Source: Coix lacryma-jobi var. lacryma-jobi (lineage: Eukaryota > Streptophyta > Magnoliopsida > Poales > Poaceae). From it: a stretch of 64,000 bases of DNA. Below are positions 1 through 11,300 of the stretch, one piece after another. The position numbers and the translations under genes were made by a program. The first letter of the stretch is position 1, and each line of letters starts with the position of its first letter. The stretch is from the NCBI GenBank assembly GCA_009763385.1, contig VDCT01000863.1:1-64000 (forward strand), read 5' to 3'. The notes beneath the pieces were generated by a model. That model saw only the letters and a program-made list of their open reading frames with translations, made no database searches and was not told the DNA's origin.

Positions 1-1730
1 CCTCCGATAGCGACTCCAGCGACGATGGGTCCGAGCACAAGACTGAAGATCGCTTCAACGGACTCTGCTTCTTTGGCAACTCCTCCAAGGGCTTGTGCAC
101 CATGGCCCTGTACGAAGAGGACTCCAAGTGCTAGGCAAAGGACGCCGATGACGCCAACAGCGACGACGACGACGACAACGCCTCCGAGGTATCAAATTCC
201 TCTCTTGTCGATCGTCTCACTGATGAGCACGATAGCTTTGTAGAGTTAGTCCTTGCTTTGGAGAAAAGACTCAAGGAGGTTCTCTAAGAGCGCGGTGAGT
301 TTAAGGCCAAGATGAAAGAGGCGCTTAAGGATCTTGAGTTTGCTAAGTCCAAAGTGAGGGTGACCGATGAGGAGGAGTGCGATGAGTGCACCACACACAT
401 GGCAAACTTTTCCACCCTACAAACCAAGTATGCCTCTCTGATCGAGGTGTATGATGAGCTGAAGAGTAGGCTAGACTTGGTGGGTGAGTGTCGTGAGTGT
501 GCTACCATGAAGAAGGAGCTGGAGGAAGTGAAGGCGAGGCCTTCTTTACTGGGTGCGTGCAAGTTTTGTCCTAGCTTGCGAACTGAGTTGGCAGAAGTTA
601 ATGCCAAGTTTGCTGAAGCCATGAAGGCCAGCTTAGTTAGCACCTTGTCCGCTCCATGTGAGCGATGCGTGGGATGGAGCTTGAGATTGCCAACAGTCGG
701 CATGACAGAATGCAAAACCGAGGAGGAAAACACATACCTTCGGTCCATTCTGTTGGGTGTCATGCAGTGAGCCGCAGTTGGGCATGATGATCAGTCAGTT
801 CAAGAGGGGAACTGATTGCTCGGGAGTAGGCTTTGCTTCAGGTGGGAAGGGCGCTAGCATCTTTGGCAAGATCGGTGAGTTTAGTGGAGTGAGCCCTAGT
901 GAGAAGCCATCTGCTATCCCTAAACTTACCAAGATCACCCCACCTGAGCCTCCCAAGCCTATCACCAAGGATGGCATCCTTGTTGAACCTCCCAAGGCTC
1001 CACCTCGCAAGCAAGTGTGGGTTCCCAAACCTAACCATCTTAGGAACACACTTGACACCCTTCCTGACGTCTCTAGTGATCCCCTTCCGAGAGGCAAGCA
1101 GCCAGCCAGAGTGAACAACCCTCACAACTTTAGGAACCAACGACCCAAGAGAGTGGTGAGGTTCGAGTGCGAGTACTGTCACCGAGAGGGTCACCTAGCT
1201 GAGTTTTGCTTTCGGAGGAAGAGAGACGCTAGGAAGGAGTTGGAGCTGAACAACCAGGCCAGGCACCACCCTCTCCATGGTGTGCAAGGTCGGGGAGTTC
1301 AGAGGCAGGGCGCTAGACCTGGAGGTGCACCCCCTCAGGTTGCTAGGCCCCAGGCAGCTAGACCACGGGATGGTGGTCGTGCCCGTCGCGGTTCCGATCG
1401 TCCTCAATACGATCGTGAGTCGAGTGTAAGAGGCTTTGCTTCTCAGTCCCATAGCAGACCATCTTTTCAGTATGGTGGTGATCGCTTTGCTCAAATGGGA
1501 CAAGTAGGTCAGTTTGGAGGTTTTCTGTTCCATAGCGGACCACCCTTTCAGGTTGGTGGTGATCGCTATCCACCCATGGGACGAGGACAGCTTGGTGTTG
1601 CTACTAACACTTTTTCTGGGCCTATGACACAGCACTGGTATCCTTCTCAGTGTGAACCCCAGTGTTGTGCCATATGCTCACTTCCTGCCTTTGTATTGAT
1701 GCAGGAACTTTGGTTGGAGAACATGTGGCT
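1..1730 (+). pseudogene. gag: Copia A gag, C-terminal part with CCHC zinc knuckle
   Basis: Capsid-type polyprotein of a copia element, expected to package element RNA. The reading frame is broken: frames opening at 25 and 312 are shifted relative to the long frame 757-1908. The 312-770 piece is charged and helical, with spaced Cys pairs. The 757 frame is Pro/Lys rich and then shows a CCHC knuckle, C138-x2-C-x4-H-x4-C (codons near 1168-1210), followed by a Gly/Arg/Gln-rich tract with repeated GGDR units (about 1450-1600). The knuckle is the usual nucleic-acid-binding motif of Gag. An upstream knuckle present in copia C lies outside the window here. Confidence 0.8.
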
Positions 1731-3237
1731 CATGGATTCTGGGTGTTCGCGCCACATGACCGGAAAGAAGGAATGGTTCTCCAGCCTTAGCCCCGTGATG
1801 CACAAGGAGTACATCACTTTCGGGGATAATAATAGAGGTAGGTTGTTTCTCATGGAGCTATTCGGCTCAATGAGAACTTTGTTCTCAAGGATGTTGCTTT
1901 GGTTTTGAACTTGCATTACAATTTGCTTTCTGTTTCGCAACTCCTTGAAGACGATTGTGAAGTGCATTTTAATAAGGGTTTGAGTCGTGTTTTAGACCCT
2001 CGGGGAGATCTTGTTTGTCGGATCGTCCCTTTGGCCGTGTTTTCAGAGCCGATGTTTTTTCGTCTCTTTCGGCTCTGCTAGATGTTTGATGGCTGGTCCT
2101 TCTTCTGATTTGTGGAAGTGGCATAGGAGACTCGGTCACTTGAGTTTTGACTTGCTTGCAAGACTTAGCTCACTTGGTCTAATCCAAAGATTGCCCAAGC
2201 TTAAGTTTCAGAAGGATCTTGTTTGCCATCCTTGTCGTCACGGAAGATGGTTGCTGCTTCCCACCACCTGTTAATCAGGTGATGACCAAGTGACCCGGAG
2301 AGCTTTTACACATGGACACAGTTGGTCCAGCAGGTTTGCTCATCAGCGGGTGGGAAGTGATACGTTCTAGTGATCGTGGACGATTTTTGAGGTACTTGGG
2401 TGTTTTTCAGGGAGGGTAAGGATGAAGCTTTTTCTTTTGCTCATGATTTGATCTTGAGGTTGAAAACTGGGTTCCCCCTGATACCATTAGAGCTATTCGT
2501 AGCGATAATGGTACTGAGTTTGATAACTCACAGTTTGCCTCTTTCTGTTCTTCTAATGGAATCGAGCATCAGTTTTCTTCTCCTTATGTCCCTCAGCAGA
2601 ACGGTGTTGTTGAGCGCAAGAACCGAACCCTTGTTGAGATGGCCAGGATGATGCTCGATGAGCATAGGACTCCTAGGCGTTTTTGGGCCGAGGCGATCAA
2701 CACCGCTTGCCATGTTTCAAATCGCATCTTTCTTCATGCGTTCATGAAAAAGACTTCTTATGAGTTGCGTTTTGGATGGGTCCCAAGGTATCTCATTTTC
2801 GGGTGTTTGGATGCAAGTGCTTTATCCTGAAGCAAGGCAATTTGGACAAATTTGAATCTCGCTCTGCTGATGGGGTCTTTCTTGGTTATGCTCTTATTCA
2901 CGTGCTTATTGAGTTCTTAACCTTGAGACTAACCAGATAGTGGAGACCTGCGAGGTCACATTCAACGAAACTATGCCTTGTGTTTCTTCTGCTTTTGATG
3001 TTGCAGGAGAACAGGAGCTGGGAGAGACCATCTTTGTGGAGGAGGAGCAGGAGAATGCCGATTGGGGTGATCCCGAGCCAACTCCACTGGCTGCCCCCGT
3101 CGACCCTGCGATGACTACTTCAGCTCGAGGACCCGATCCCACGACGTCTTCTTCTTGGGGTCCTCTAGAGCCACCTCTCCGGCAAAGCCCGCTGCACCTG
3201 AGGGAGCGACAGCATCTGGCGAGGGGGAGGCCATAAA
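1731..3237 (+). pseudogene. pol: Copia A pol: protease and integrase, truncated before RT
   Basis: The aspartic protease active site is seen as WLMDSGCSRHMTG (D327-S-G in the 757-1908 frame; Asp codon at 1735). The frame then breaks at about 1850. The GAG-pre-integrase zinc region (LWKWHRRLGHLSFDLLARL) lies near 2112-2260. The integrase core follows in pieces: a SDNG-type Asp motif near 2500 and QQNGVVERKNRTL near 2595-2640, then MLDEHRTPRRFWAEA. These are the Asp and Glu motifs of copia integrases. Frameshifts occur near 1900, 2080, 2270, 2400 and 2790. The linker (2906-3237) is acidic and Pro/Ser rich and ends at the junction with gypsy 1. Inactive. Confidence 0.85.
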
Positions 3238-4800
3238 GATCTTCAAAAGGTGCCATCTGTATGCTTTCTTGATAGCTATTGTTATATGCAAATTCAGCTA
3301 AAGGTAACCATTTTTCCCAAGATCCTTTTGCTAAAATCACACAGGCTCTTAACATGTCCTCAAAACTTGATTCACTCTTTCAGTTTGTCCCGATGTTTGG
3401 GGATGATAGGCAGAGCTACGGATTAGCTTGGTGCCTAATTCCTTTTGCAATTTCTCCCAAAACAGTGCAGTAAACGGCGATCCACGATCTGAAACTATGA
3501 CCTTGGGTATACCATGTAGTCGAACGATTTGATTGATATAAATTTCCGCATAGTCCGGTGCTCGATAACAGGTTTTAACTGGTATGAAATGAGCAGTCTT
3601 GGTAAGACGATCAATTATCACCCAAATTCAGTCATTTCCCTTCTGGGTGGTTGGCAAATCAGTGATGAAATCCATACCCACTTCTTCCCATTTCCACTCG
3701 GGTATTGGTAATGGTTGAAGTGTTCCGGCTGGCTTCACGTGGATAGCTTTTACTTGACAACAGTGTCGCATCTGGCTACATATGCGGCAATTTCTTTCTT
3801 CATCTTGGTCCACCAAAATATTTGACGCAAATCTTGATACATCTTAGAGCTTTCAGGATAAATAGATAACTTGGATAATGAGCTTCATCCATGATCCGGT
3901 TTTTGAGTTCTCTATTCTTTGGCACTACTAAGAGCTTGTCAAACCACAACACTCCTTTGTCATCAATCCAAAAATGTTTTACTGGTTCAGTTGCGGTCTT
4001 CAGCCTTTCCTTGATATGATAAATTCCCTTGTCTGTTTTCTGCCCTTCAAGAATCTGATCAACTAGGGTGCCTTGCAGCCTGATATTATGCAGAATTACA
4101 GGGTGTACGAGACTAAACTCGTCTTCTGGTTGTAATCTCAAATTGTTGCAGTGTGACTTCCGGCTCAAAGCGTCGGCAACCACATTTGCCTTTCCTGGAT
4201 GATAATGTATTTGCAGATTGTAATCCTTGATTAGTTCAAGCCATCTTCTCTGCCTCATATTCAGTTCAGGTTGAGTAAAGATATACTTGAGACTCTTGTG
4301 ATCGGTGTACATGTTACAGACGTTACCAAGCAGATAATGTCTCCAGATTTTCAGAGCATGCACCACAGCGGCTAACTCCAAATCATGGGTAGGATAGTTT
4401 ATCGCATGTTTCCTCAATTGGCGTGAAGCATAAGCAATTACTCTGCCTTCTTGCATAAGAACACAACCTAACCCAACCTTCGATGCATCACAAAAGACAT
4501 CAAAAGGCTTCTCGATATCTGGTTGAGCTAAGACAGGAGCAGTGGTCAATAGTTCCACAAGGTACGGAAAGCTATCTCACACTCCTCTGTCCATTCAAAC
4601 TTCTGGTCCTTCTGGAGCAAGCTTGTCATTGTTGCAATCTTGGAAAAGTCGGGAATGAAAACGACGATAGTATCTTGAATCCAAGAAACTAAACTCCGAA
4701 TCTCAACAACTGAAGTAGGAGCTTTCTAATCCATCACTTCTTGTACCTTACTAGGGTCCATAGAAATTCCTTCTTCTGATCGAATATGACCAAGAAATTG
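3238..4800 (-). pseudogene. pol: Gypsy 1 RT end, RNase H and integrase (broken)
   Basis: Continuation of the gypsy 1 polyprotein after a stop just past CEFWLKQ (4801). RNase H is in the frame 4558-3800: FDVFCDASKVGLG, then LELAAVVHALK, then YTDHKSLKYIF, and HPGKANVVADALSR at its end, giving the Asp-Glu-Asp-Asp pattern. The integrase zinc region is damaged near 3800-3900 (CRICSQMRHCCQVKA). The core follows with GMDFITDLP, VSDRGSPF and HPQTSGQTERVNQ (D, D, E) in frames 3816-3628 and 3621-3349. It ends at NNSYQESIQMAPFEDLYG, where copia A begins. The chromodomain expected after this point is missing. Confidence 0.85.
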
Positions 4801-7002
4801 CTATTGCTTCAACCAAAACTCGCATTTGCTAAACTTAGCATAAAGTTTATGTTCTCGGAGCCTCGTCAAGACAACCCTCAAATGTTCTGCATGATCGTCT
4901 GGGTTTTCAGAGTACACTAGAATGTCATCAATGAACACCACTACAAACTTATCCAATTCCGGCATAAACACCGAATTCATCAAACTCATGAAATATGTTG
5001 GGGCATTTGTCAATCCAAAAGACATGACAAGATACTCGTATAATCCATATCTGGTCGAGAAAGCAGTCTTTGGGATATCTTGCGGTCGGATTCTGATCTG
5101 GTGATACCCCGACCTCAAATCGATCTTGGAAAACACCTTGGCTCTGGATAACTGGTCAAACAGAATATCTATCCGTGGCAACGAGTATTTGTTCTTGATA
5201 GTCACGGCATTGAGCGGCCGGTAATCCACACACATACGTAGTGACTTATCCTTCTTCTTGACAAACAACGCTGGGCAACCCCATTCAGATATACTAGGTT
5301 GAATGAATCCTTTGTCCAAAAGTTCCTTAATCTGAGTCTTGAGTTCAGCTAGCTCGTTGGGCGGCATATGGTAAGGTCTTCTAGAGATTGGTGCAGTTCC
5401 AGGTAATAGTTCAATGGCAAATTCCACTGCCCGCTTGGGCGGTAATCCTAGTAATTCACCTGGGAAAACATCCGGGAAATCTCGGACAACTGGAATCTTG
5501 GACAGGTCTTCTATAGATAAAGTGCAAGATAAATCAACAAAGTCAGCACCCCGGGGAAGAGAGATGCGTAACTTGGTATTTGTCCTTCCATCAGATAAGG
5601 TAAGAACCCTATTCACATTGTCTAACACCGCATTCCACATACTCATCCAACTCATCCCTAGGACTACATCCATACTTAGTCCTGGCAGAACTACTAAATT
5701 AGCTCCGAATTTGTGCCCTCCAATGTCGATGGTTGCATTACAAATCATCTGCCTAGATAACACGCTACTCCCCATGGAGCTTACGCGAAACCCATAATCC
5801 ATTTCAGACACCTCTTGATTATGTTTTTGTGCAAATGCTTTGCTCATGAATGAATGTGATGATCCAGTATCAAACAAAACAACTGCAGGATGATGGTTAA
5901 CAAGACACATACCGGCAGTCACGGGCTCTCCGGCACGAGCTTCTTCAGCAGTCATGTTGTGCAGACGGGCGGGGTAGTTGGCTTGTTGCTTCTTTGGGTG
6001 AGGACAATATCTTGCGAAGTGTCCCTCTTGGTTGCAATTGTAACAGGGTCCCCGAACCAAAGGTTTCCCTCCTATTGAACTGCCCTGACCTCCACGAGCT
6101 TGGGCAGCAGCTATCTTGTACGGCCTTTGATTGAGCTGAGCTTGCGATTGACCTTTCTTTTGCGGTGGCCTGAAACGTGCCCCCGGCGCTGGTGGTCGAT
6201 ACTGGGAACGTTGAGCTAGTGGTCCCCTAGGTTGAGATGGTCCTGAATCAAAGGTCCTCTTCCGGGCCTTACTTGCAGCATGCTTATTGTTGTGATTCTT
6301 TTGGATCAAGCAATCACTAATAAAGTCATTGAAGATAGTACGAGAAGATGTACCCACTGTCTTTCCCATTTTGGTGTTCAAACCTCTTTTGAAACTAGCA
6401 ATCTTTTTGGCATCTGTGTCCACGAAGTCTGGAGCATAACGAGACAAAGAGTTAAACAAGTGATGGTACTCGGTGACAGATCGAGTCCCTTGTGTCAAGC
6501 TCATGAATTCCGCCACTTTCATCTGAGTCAGACCTGGCGGAATATAATGCCCTCGAACAGCTTCGGTGAACATCCTCCAGGTGACAGGAACATTGGCAGG
6601 ATAGGTGGTGCGGTGATGCCCCCACCAAGTCCCGGCTGGCCCCTGCAGCTGATGCGCGGCATACTCGGCTTTGAGCTCCTCTGTGAGCTTGAGCAAACGG
6701 AACTTCTGTTCCAAGGTATGCAACCATTCATCTGCCTCTAAAGGTTCAGTAGCTTCCTTGAAAATGGGTGGTCTAGTATCCAAGAAATCCTTGAAAGAGT
6801 TGTATTGATTTGGCTCTGGACGCTGGTGATCGTGCGCCAAATTCTCTCGCAGCAAGGCTTCAATGTTGCGTTGGCTTCCCAGAAATTGGGCGGAAAGCTG
6901 CTCGGGAGTGGCTGGTGGAGGAGGTGGTGGATTGCAGTTGTCCCTACGGTCCTCATTTCCACCACTACCGCCAGCTCCACTACGGGTTGTCGTCATCTGC
7001 AC
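4801..7002 (-). CDS. gag-pol: Gypsy 1 gag-protease-reverse transcriptase polyprotein (long intact part)
   Basis: One open frame of 733 codons. Residues about 1-300 are a Retrotrans_gag-type capsid region starting MQMTTTRSGAGGSGG, with a Pro-rich stretch near 25-32. A CCHC knuckle, CYNCNQEGHFARYC, starts at C320. The protease active site is LFDTGSS with D378. RT starts near 570 with LDKGFIQPS and SLRMCVDYRPLN, and carries the catalytic FIDD at 690-693 (F-I-D-D rather than Y-x-D-D, as is common in plant gypsy elements). The ATG at 7002 suits the family because Gag begins right there. It ends at a stop inside RT at about residue 734; a normal element would continue through RNase H and integrase. 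It cannot make a full polyprotein. Confidence 0.9.
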   Translation of the reverse strand: MQMTTTRSGAGGSGGNEDRRDNCNPPPPPPATPEQLSAQFLGSQRNIEALLRENLAHDHQRPEPNQYNSFKDFLDTRPPIFKEATEPLEADEWLHTLEQKFRLLKLTEELKAEYAAHQLQGPAGTWWGHHRTTYPANVPVTWRMFTEAVRGHYIPPGLTQMKVAEFMSLTQGTRSVTEYHHLFNSLSRYAPDFVDTDAKKIASFKRGLNTKMGKTVGTSSRTIFNDFISDCLIQKNHNNKHAASKARKRTFDSGPSQPRGPLAQRSQYRPPAPGARFRPPQKKGQSQAQLNQRPYKIAAAQARGGQGSSIGGKPLVRGPCYNCNQEGHFARYCPHPKKQQANYPARLHNMTAEEARAGEPVTAGMCLVNHHPAVVLFDTGSSHSFMSKAFAQKHNQEVSEMDYGFRVSSMGSSVLSRQMICNATIDIGGHKFGANLVVLPGLSMDVVLGMSWMSMWNAVLDNVNRVLTLSDGRTNTKLRISLPRGADFVDLSCTLSIEDLSKIPVVRDFPDVFPGELLGLPPKRAVEFAIELLPGTAPISRRPYHMPPNELAELKTQIKELLDKGFIQPSISEWGCPALFVKKKDKSLRMCVDYRPLNAVTIKNKYSLPRIDILFDQLSRAKVFSKIDLRSGYHQIRIRPQDIPKTAFSTRYGLYEYLVMSFGLTNAPTYFMSLMNSVFMPELDKFVVVFIDDILVYSENPDDHAEHLRVVLTRLREHKLYAKFSKCEFWLKQ

Positions 7003-7004
7003 GT

Positions 7005-7347
7005 ATTAATAGCAAGTGATCATTAGGCGGAGTTGCAATTATTGTAGAGAACAATAGATCATGCCAACTAAATTTATTCGGAAAACGAATTCGCCAAACA
7101 AGCACAGAGGCATAATAAATTTCAATCCACATCGCAGCATCACATAATAAGATCGCTTAATACATAACATGCAAAAGCCAACACAAACATCCATAGTTTT
7201 GCCCATACATATGGGACTTTCCAAAGGTCTCGCACCAGGTGCACATAAGTCTTACTACTTGTTCTTACATCCAGCCCAAACACAAGCAAAAGATCGGGCT
7301 TATCATCATACACAAAGGATCACTAACCTCTAAGCATACTATCCGAT
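7005..7347 (-). other. Gypsy 1 region between upstream ORF and gag
   Basis: About 340 bases between the upstream coiled-coil ORF and the gag start. No conserved coding frame or recognisable regulatory motif was seen; it probably served as an untranslated leader or intron-like spacer between the two genes. Confidence 0.4.
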
Positions 7348-7990
7348 CTACTCTCTAGGGATGTCACCATCGTCACCATCATCACTAGACACGTCCGAAG
7401 AACCACTAGAAGAGATACTCGGATCTGGGTCTTCCTGAGGAAAGATGGGGTTCCTCTCATTCTCCCTGCGGTGGATCTCCTCATGCAGACGGTCATTATA
7501 ATCCTGCAGGTGGTGAAGTTGCAGCTCTAGGTCTCTTACTCGCAACCTCAACAGCCTGTTCTCCTCTGAAGCGCGTATGCCCTCAATACAAACACCTCGA
7601 AGTGACTCCTCGGTCTCCCTCATGATAAAGGCTAAGAAGGTAGCAGACTCCTGCTGAACACTGAGCTGAAGGGCAGTCTCCTGCTCTCTCTGAAGCGCCT
7701 GGTCCCTCTCCACAGTCATGTGAGCTAGCTATGTGGTGAGGAGGTCTATCTCTGTAGCATGCTCCTCCTGCCTGCGATGCTGTGCAGCCATCTCCTCGCT
7801 GAGAATATGGTCCAGGTGATCATAGCTACGCGATAGGCATCCATAAGTAGCCATGAGTGCAGCCATAGCACTCCCTGCTGGTCCGGCACAATGCTCCCTC
7901 TCAAGAGAACTAGCCTCGAGTACTGCAGCTCCTGGCTGATGCCACACTGACTGATTTGGATCTGCTGTCTGGAAGATGCTGGCTGTAGCC
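7348..7990 (-). pseudogene. Gypsy 1 extra upstream ORF: coiled coil with acidic end
   Basis: A gene upstream of gag, on the same strand, of unknown function. The visible part is two in-frame pieces, 7947-7729 and 7719-7348, parted by a TAG. Residues in the second piece form a clear coiled coil (QALQREQETALQLSVQQE and LRLRVRDLELQLHHLQ stretches), and the end is Ser/Asp rich (SSDDGDDGD). Gypsy 2 has the corresponding gene at 38886-38280, also coiled coil plus acidic end, so this is a conserved part of the element family and not chance. The 5' part, where gypsy 2 has its histone H3-like start, is lost at the junction with copia B. Confidence 0.65.
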
Positions 7991-8000
7991 TAGGCAACCA

Positions 8001-10423
8001 CTTCCGGATGGGGGAAGTGGTATGTGCTTGTTGTTGTTGACAATTTTTCGAGATATTCGTGGGTCTTCTTTTTAGCTGAGAAGACCGAGACTTTCTCCTT
8101 TGCTCGCATTCTGATTTTGCGTCTTCGGAACGAGTTCCCTTTGAACTCGATGCGAGTTATTAGGAGTGATAATGGTTCCAAATTCAAGAATTCGGATTTT
8201 GAGAAGTTTTGTAACTCTTTGGGTTTAGAGCATCAGTTTTCTTCCCCCTACACACCGCCCCAAAATGGTGTTGTAGAGAGGAAGAATCGGACCCTTGTAG
8301 AGATGGCCAGGACGATGCTCGATGAGCATAGGACTCCTTGGCGATATTGGGCCGAAGCTATGAGCACTGCATGCTACATTTCAAATCGCATTTTTCTCCG
8401 AGCTTTCTTGAAAAAGACTTCTTATGAGTTGCGTTTTGGAAAACTACCCAAAGTGAGTTATTTTTGAGTTTTTGGTTGCCATTGTTTTATACTCAAAAAG
8501 GGCAACTTGGACAAGTTTGAGTCTCGTTCTTCTGACGGTGTGTTTTTGGGTTATGGCACTCATACTCGAGCTTATCGGGTACTTAACCTTGACACTAACT
8601 GAGTCATGGAGATTTTAGATGTCACCTTCGACGAGACCATGGTTTGTCCTTCCTCTCGTTGTGAGCGTGCAGGTGATCATGAGGTTGGTGAGCCTCTTTT
8701 TGATGACGAGGACGAGGGTGCTAAAGGTATAGATGATCCAGCACCCCCTCCACCTGTTTTGCCGCAAGGAGCGGCTTCTACGACGACTCACGGCCCCGAC
8801 ACGTCTTCTTCCTGGGGGCCGTGGGATCCGCCACCCCGAGCGGTACCTTTTGTACCCGGGGTGGCACCAGCTGCTGTTGAGGGGGAGATCACATCTGCAC
8901 GGGAGGCGCCACGACACATCCAGCGCCAACACCCCCCTCAGCAGATGATCGGCAACATTGACGAACGGGTCACTCGGTCTAGGTCTCAAATCTCTCACTT
9001 TGCTCATTCTGCTTTTGTTGCTGATTTTGAGCCCCGAGATGTTGGACATGCTTTGACGGATCAGGATTGGGTAATTGCCATGCATGAGGAGTTAGAGAAC
9101 TTTGAGCGAAAATCGGGTTGGGTTTTAGTTTCCACCTCCTCCGACTGTAAGCCTATTGGGACAAAATGGGTTTTCAAAAACAAGCAAGGAGAGGATGGCC
9201 ACGTCGTTAGAAACAAGGCCAGGCTTGTAGCGAAAGCTATAGTCAGAAGGAGGGGATAGACTATGAGGAGACTTTTGCTCCTGTAGCTCGTGTTGGAGGC
9301 TATTAGGATACTCTTGGCTTTTGCAACAACCAAAGGTTTTCAAACTTTTTCAAATGGATGTCAAGAGTGCCTTCTTAAACGGCTACATAGAAGAAGAGGT
9401 TTATGTTGAACAACCCCCCGGTTTGAAAATCCCAAGTTTCCAAACCATGTCTTAAAAACTCCACAAAGCTTTATATGGTTTGAAACAAGCCCCCAGAGCT
9501 GGTATGATAGGTTGAAAACCTTTTGCTTGCTAAGGGTTTTTTAAAATGGCATGTGTGGATAAAACTCTCTTTCTCCTCAAGCAAGGCAAAGACACTCTCT
9601 TGGTCCAGATTTACGTGGATGATATCATTTTCGGTGGTTCTTCTCACGCTTTGGTTGCCAAGTTTGCAGATACTATGAGCACGGAGTTCGAGATGAGTAT
9701 GATGGGCGAGCTGACTTTCTTTCTCGGATTGCAAATTAAGCAATCCTGAGAAGGGACGTTTGTGCACCAGGGCAAGTATACCAAGGACTTGCTGAAGAGG
9801 TTCGATATGGGTGAGGCCAAGCCTCGCAACACCCATGTGGGACCACGACGGCCCTGAATGCGGACAAGGATGGAGAAGCTGTGGACCAGAAGGAGTACCG
9901 AAGCATGATCGGGTCGCTGCTCTACCTGACGGCGACACGCCGGACATCCAGTTCGCGGTGTGCCTGTGCGCGCGCTTTCAGGCGTCGCCGCGCACTTCTC
10001 ACCGTCAGGCGGTCAAGCGCATTTTCAGGTACATTCGTTCACACCTGAGTTTGGGATTGGTATTCAGCTTCCTCCACCCTCTCCCTTGCGGTTATTCCGA
10101 TGCCGATTTTGCTGGTTGTCGCATTGAGCGCAAGTCCACTTCTGGGACTTGCCAATTTATTGGTTCTTCTCTTGTATCGTCGTCTTCTCGCAACCAGTCT
10201 AGTGTCGCCCAGTCTACCACGAGGCTGAGTATGTCGCTGCAGCTAGCTGCTGTTCCCAGTTGCTTTGGATGATGGCCACTTGCGTGTTTTGGTCTGAGCT
10301 TTTCTCGTGTTCCTTGCTTTGTGACAGCATGAGTGCGATTCGGTTGCTAAAAACCCCATACTTCATTCGAAGACCAAAAACACATTGATGTGTGCGCTTC
10401 ACTTTTGCAGACACTATGAGAAG
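8001..10423 (+). mobile_element. Copia B: Sirevirus-type Ty1/copia fragment (integrase to RNase H)
   Basis: Forward copia fragment starting in integrase (GGGGGAAGTGGTATGTGC, also present at about 28660 in copia E) and ending in RNase H just before a gypsy 3 LTR. Its linker and RT match copia E/D more closely than copia A/C (shared IGNIDERVTRSRSQ linker wording), so it is a different copy from copia A even though it lies downstream. It overlaps copia A in integrase content, so the two cannot be halves of one element. No LTR of its own is present. Confidence 0.88.
8001..10423 (+). pseudogene. pol: Copia B pol: integrase, RT and RNase H (broken)
   Basis: The integrase core is open over 8024-8467: VVVDNFSRYSWVFF (first Asp), RVIRSDNGSKF (second Asp), PPQNGVVERKNRTL (Glu), then MLDEHRTPWRYWAEA. 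After a stop the linker and RT start occupy 8606-9259, ending VFKNKQGEDGHVVRNKARLVAK. RT continues with frameshifts: 9546-9749 has the intact catalytic motif QIYVDDIIFGGS. RNase H follows as ERKSTSGTCQFIGSS and VAQSTT near 10120-10230. The end is cut at 10423, in the sequence that in copia C and D reads on into the last 35-40 residues. A lost normal C-terminus and several shifts make it inactive. Confidence 0.85.
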
Positions 10424-11230
10424 TGATGAAGGACGGCCCGATCTTCCGTGAGGTAGCGATAGGTCGGATAGGTTCGATTGGTGGAGAACTCGACGTTGGC
10501 GATCCGGCTTCAAATCAGACACGATTCGAACCCTGCAACCGTTACACCACTGCTCCGTTGGTTATCAACCAAGCACAACTTGATTGACCTCGCCAAGAAG
10601 GCTAATCCTGCAAGCGAATCGAAGAACACAAGCAAGAAGGTAAAGCACGCAATCTGAAATTGCAGATATGAATATCACGAATATATTAGAGGGGTTCAAG
10701 AACTCGGTTCCAAAGGACTAATCGACACAGTGGAGGAGATCAAGAACGGGGGCCCTGGATCACTGTAAAAGGATTTGTCACCACAGTTACAATGAACGAT
10801 TCAGTTTCTCGGTGGTAAAACTAAACTCAAAACAAAACCCAAGACCTAACGACGGCGGCGGCGGCTAAATATAGGGTTTAGGTCGTCGCCCCTGCTGGAC
10901 GCGCCCCCTAATGGGCTCTAAGACGATACACGGCCCAACGGACCAAAATACGGTGACGCCACCCTGGCAGATTCTGGACGCTGACTTGTTTCGACGATTC
11001 CCGTTGACTCCGGACGTATTTTGACGTGATTCCAAAGCCATTGGTTAGCTTATCAAATTATCTTTCCAAGCATATCTGGTTCGTCGAAAACGGAGTCCGT
11101 ATGCATCCGGGGCGTTGATTTTACTCGGGACTGCTCCTGAATTCCGAGGGTGACGTGAAACTGAGTTGGAGTCGGATTGCAACTTGGGGAAGACCATGGC
11201 GTCGGTGAGTCCAACTTGGCGATGTCCTCA
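10424..11230 (-). repeat. Gypsy 3 3' LTR (left copy)
   Basis: Direct repeat of 14580-15370, matching from TGATGAAGGACGG to the GCGATGTCC(T/A)CA end with only scattered small changes. TG...CA ends are present in element orientation. A reverse-strand TATA-like CTATATTTAG is at 10865-10874. Confidence 0.88.
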
Positions 11231-11300
11231 TCATCCTCCCCTTCTTGAATTGGAGTCGTCCTCGACTCCATCTTGGCGATGTCCTCATCATCCCCTCCTT

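Larger units (their letters stand above)
1..3237 (+). mobile_element. Copia A: Sirevirus-type Ty1/copia fragment (gag to integrase)
   Basis: Fragment of a Ty1/copia element running from the middle of gag, cut by the window edge, through zinc knuckle, protease and integrase to the linker before reverse transcriptase. It matches the same stretch of copia C almost base for base by eye: position 1 here corresponds to about 16879 there. It stops abruptly inside the linker, just after GGGGGAGGCC, where gypsy 1 sequence begins. No LTR, RT or RNase H belongs to it in the window. Family assignment rests on its match to copia C, which has Sirevirus non-coding features. Confidence 0.9.
3238..8000 (-). 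mobile_element. Gypsy 1: internal fragment of a Ty3/gypsy chromovirus, no LTRs
   Basis: Reverse-strand interior of a Ty3/gypsy element: an upstream coiled-coil ORF (about 7950-7350), leader (7340-7005), gag-protease-RT (7002-4801), then broken RT end, RNase H and integrase (4800-3238). It resembles gypsy 2 in gene order and protein motifs, so it is probably also Tekay/Del-like. Both ends are inside genes: on the left it stops in integrase right after the PFEDLYG motif, on the right inside the upstream ORF. No LTR, primer site, polypurine tract or target duplication is visible. It therefore did not arrive in this form by integration. Confidence 0.85.

Noticed and set aside
284..763. Reverse frame of 159 codons opposite copia A gag
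   Set aside because: It is the antisense shadow of the gag frame, which has recognisable motifs.
8001..10423. Copia B as the downstream half of copia A, split by gypsy 1
   Set aside because: Both contain integrase, and copia B matches copia E/D while copia A matches copia C, so they are different copies.
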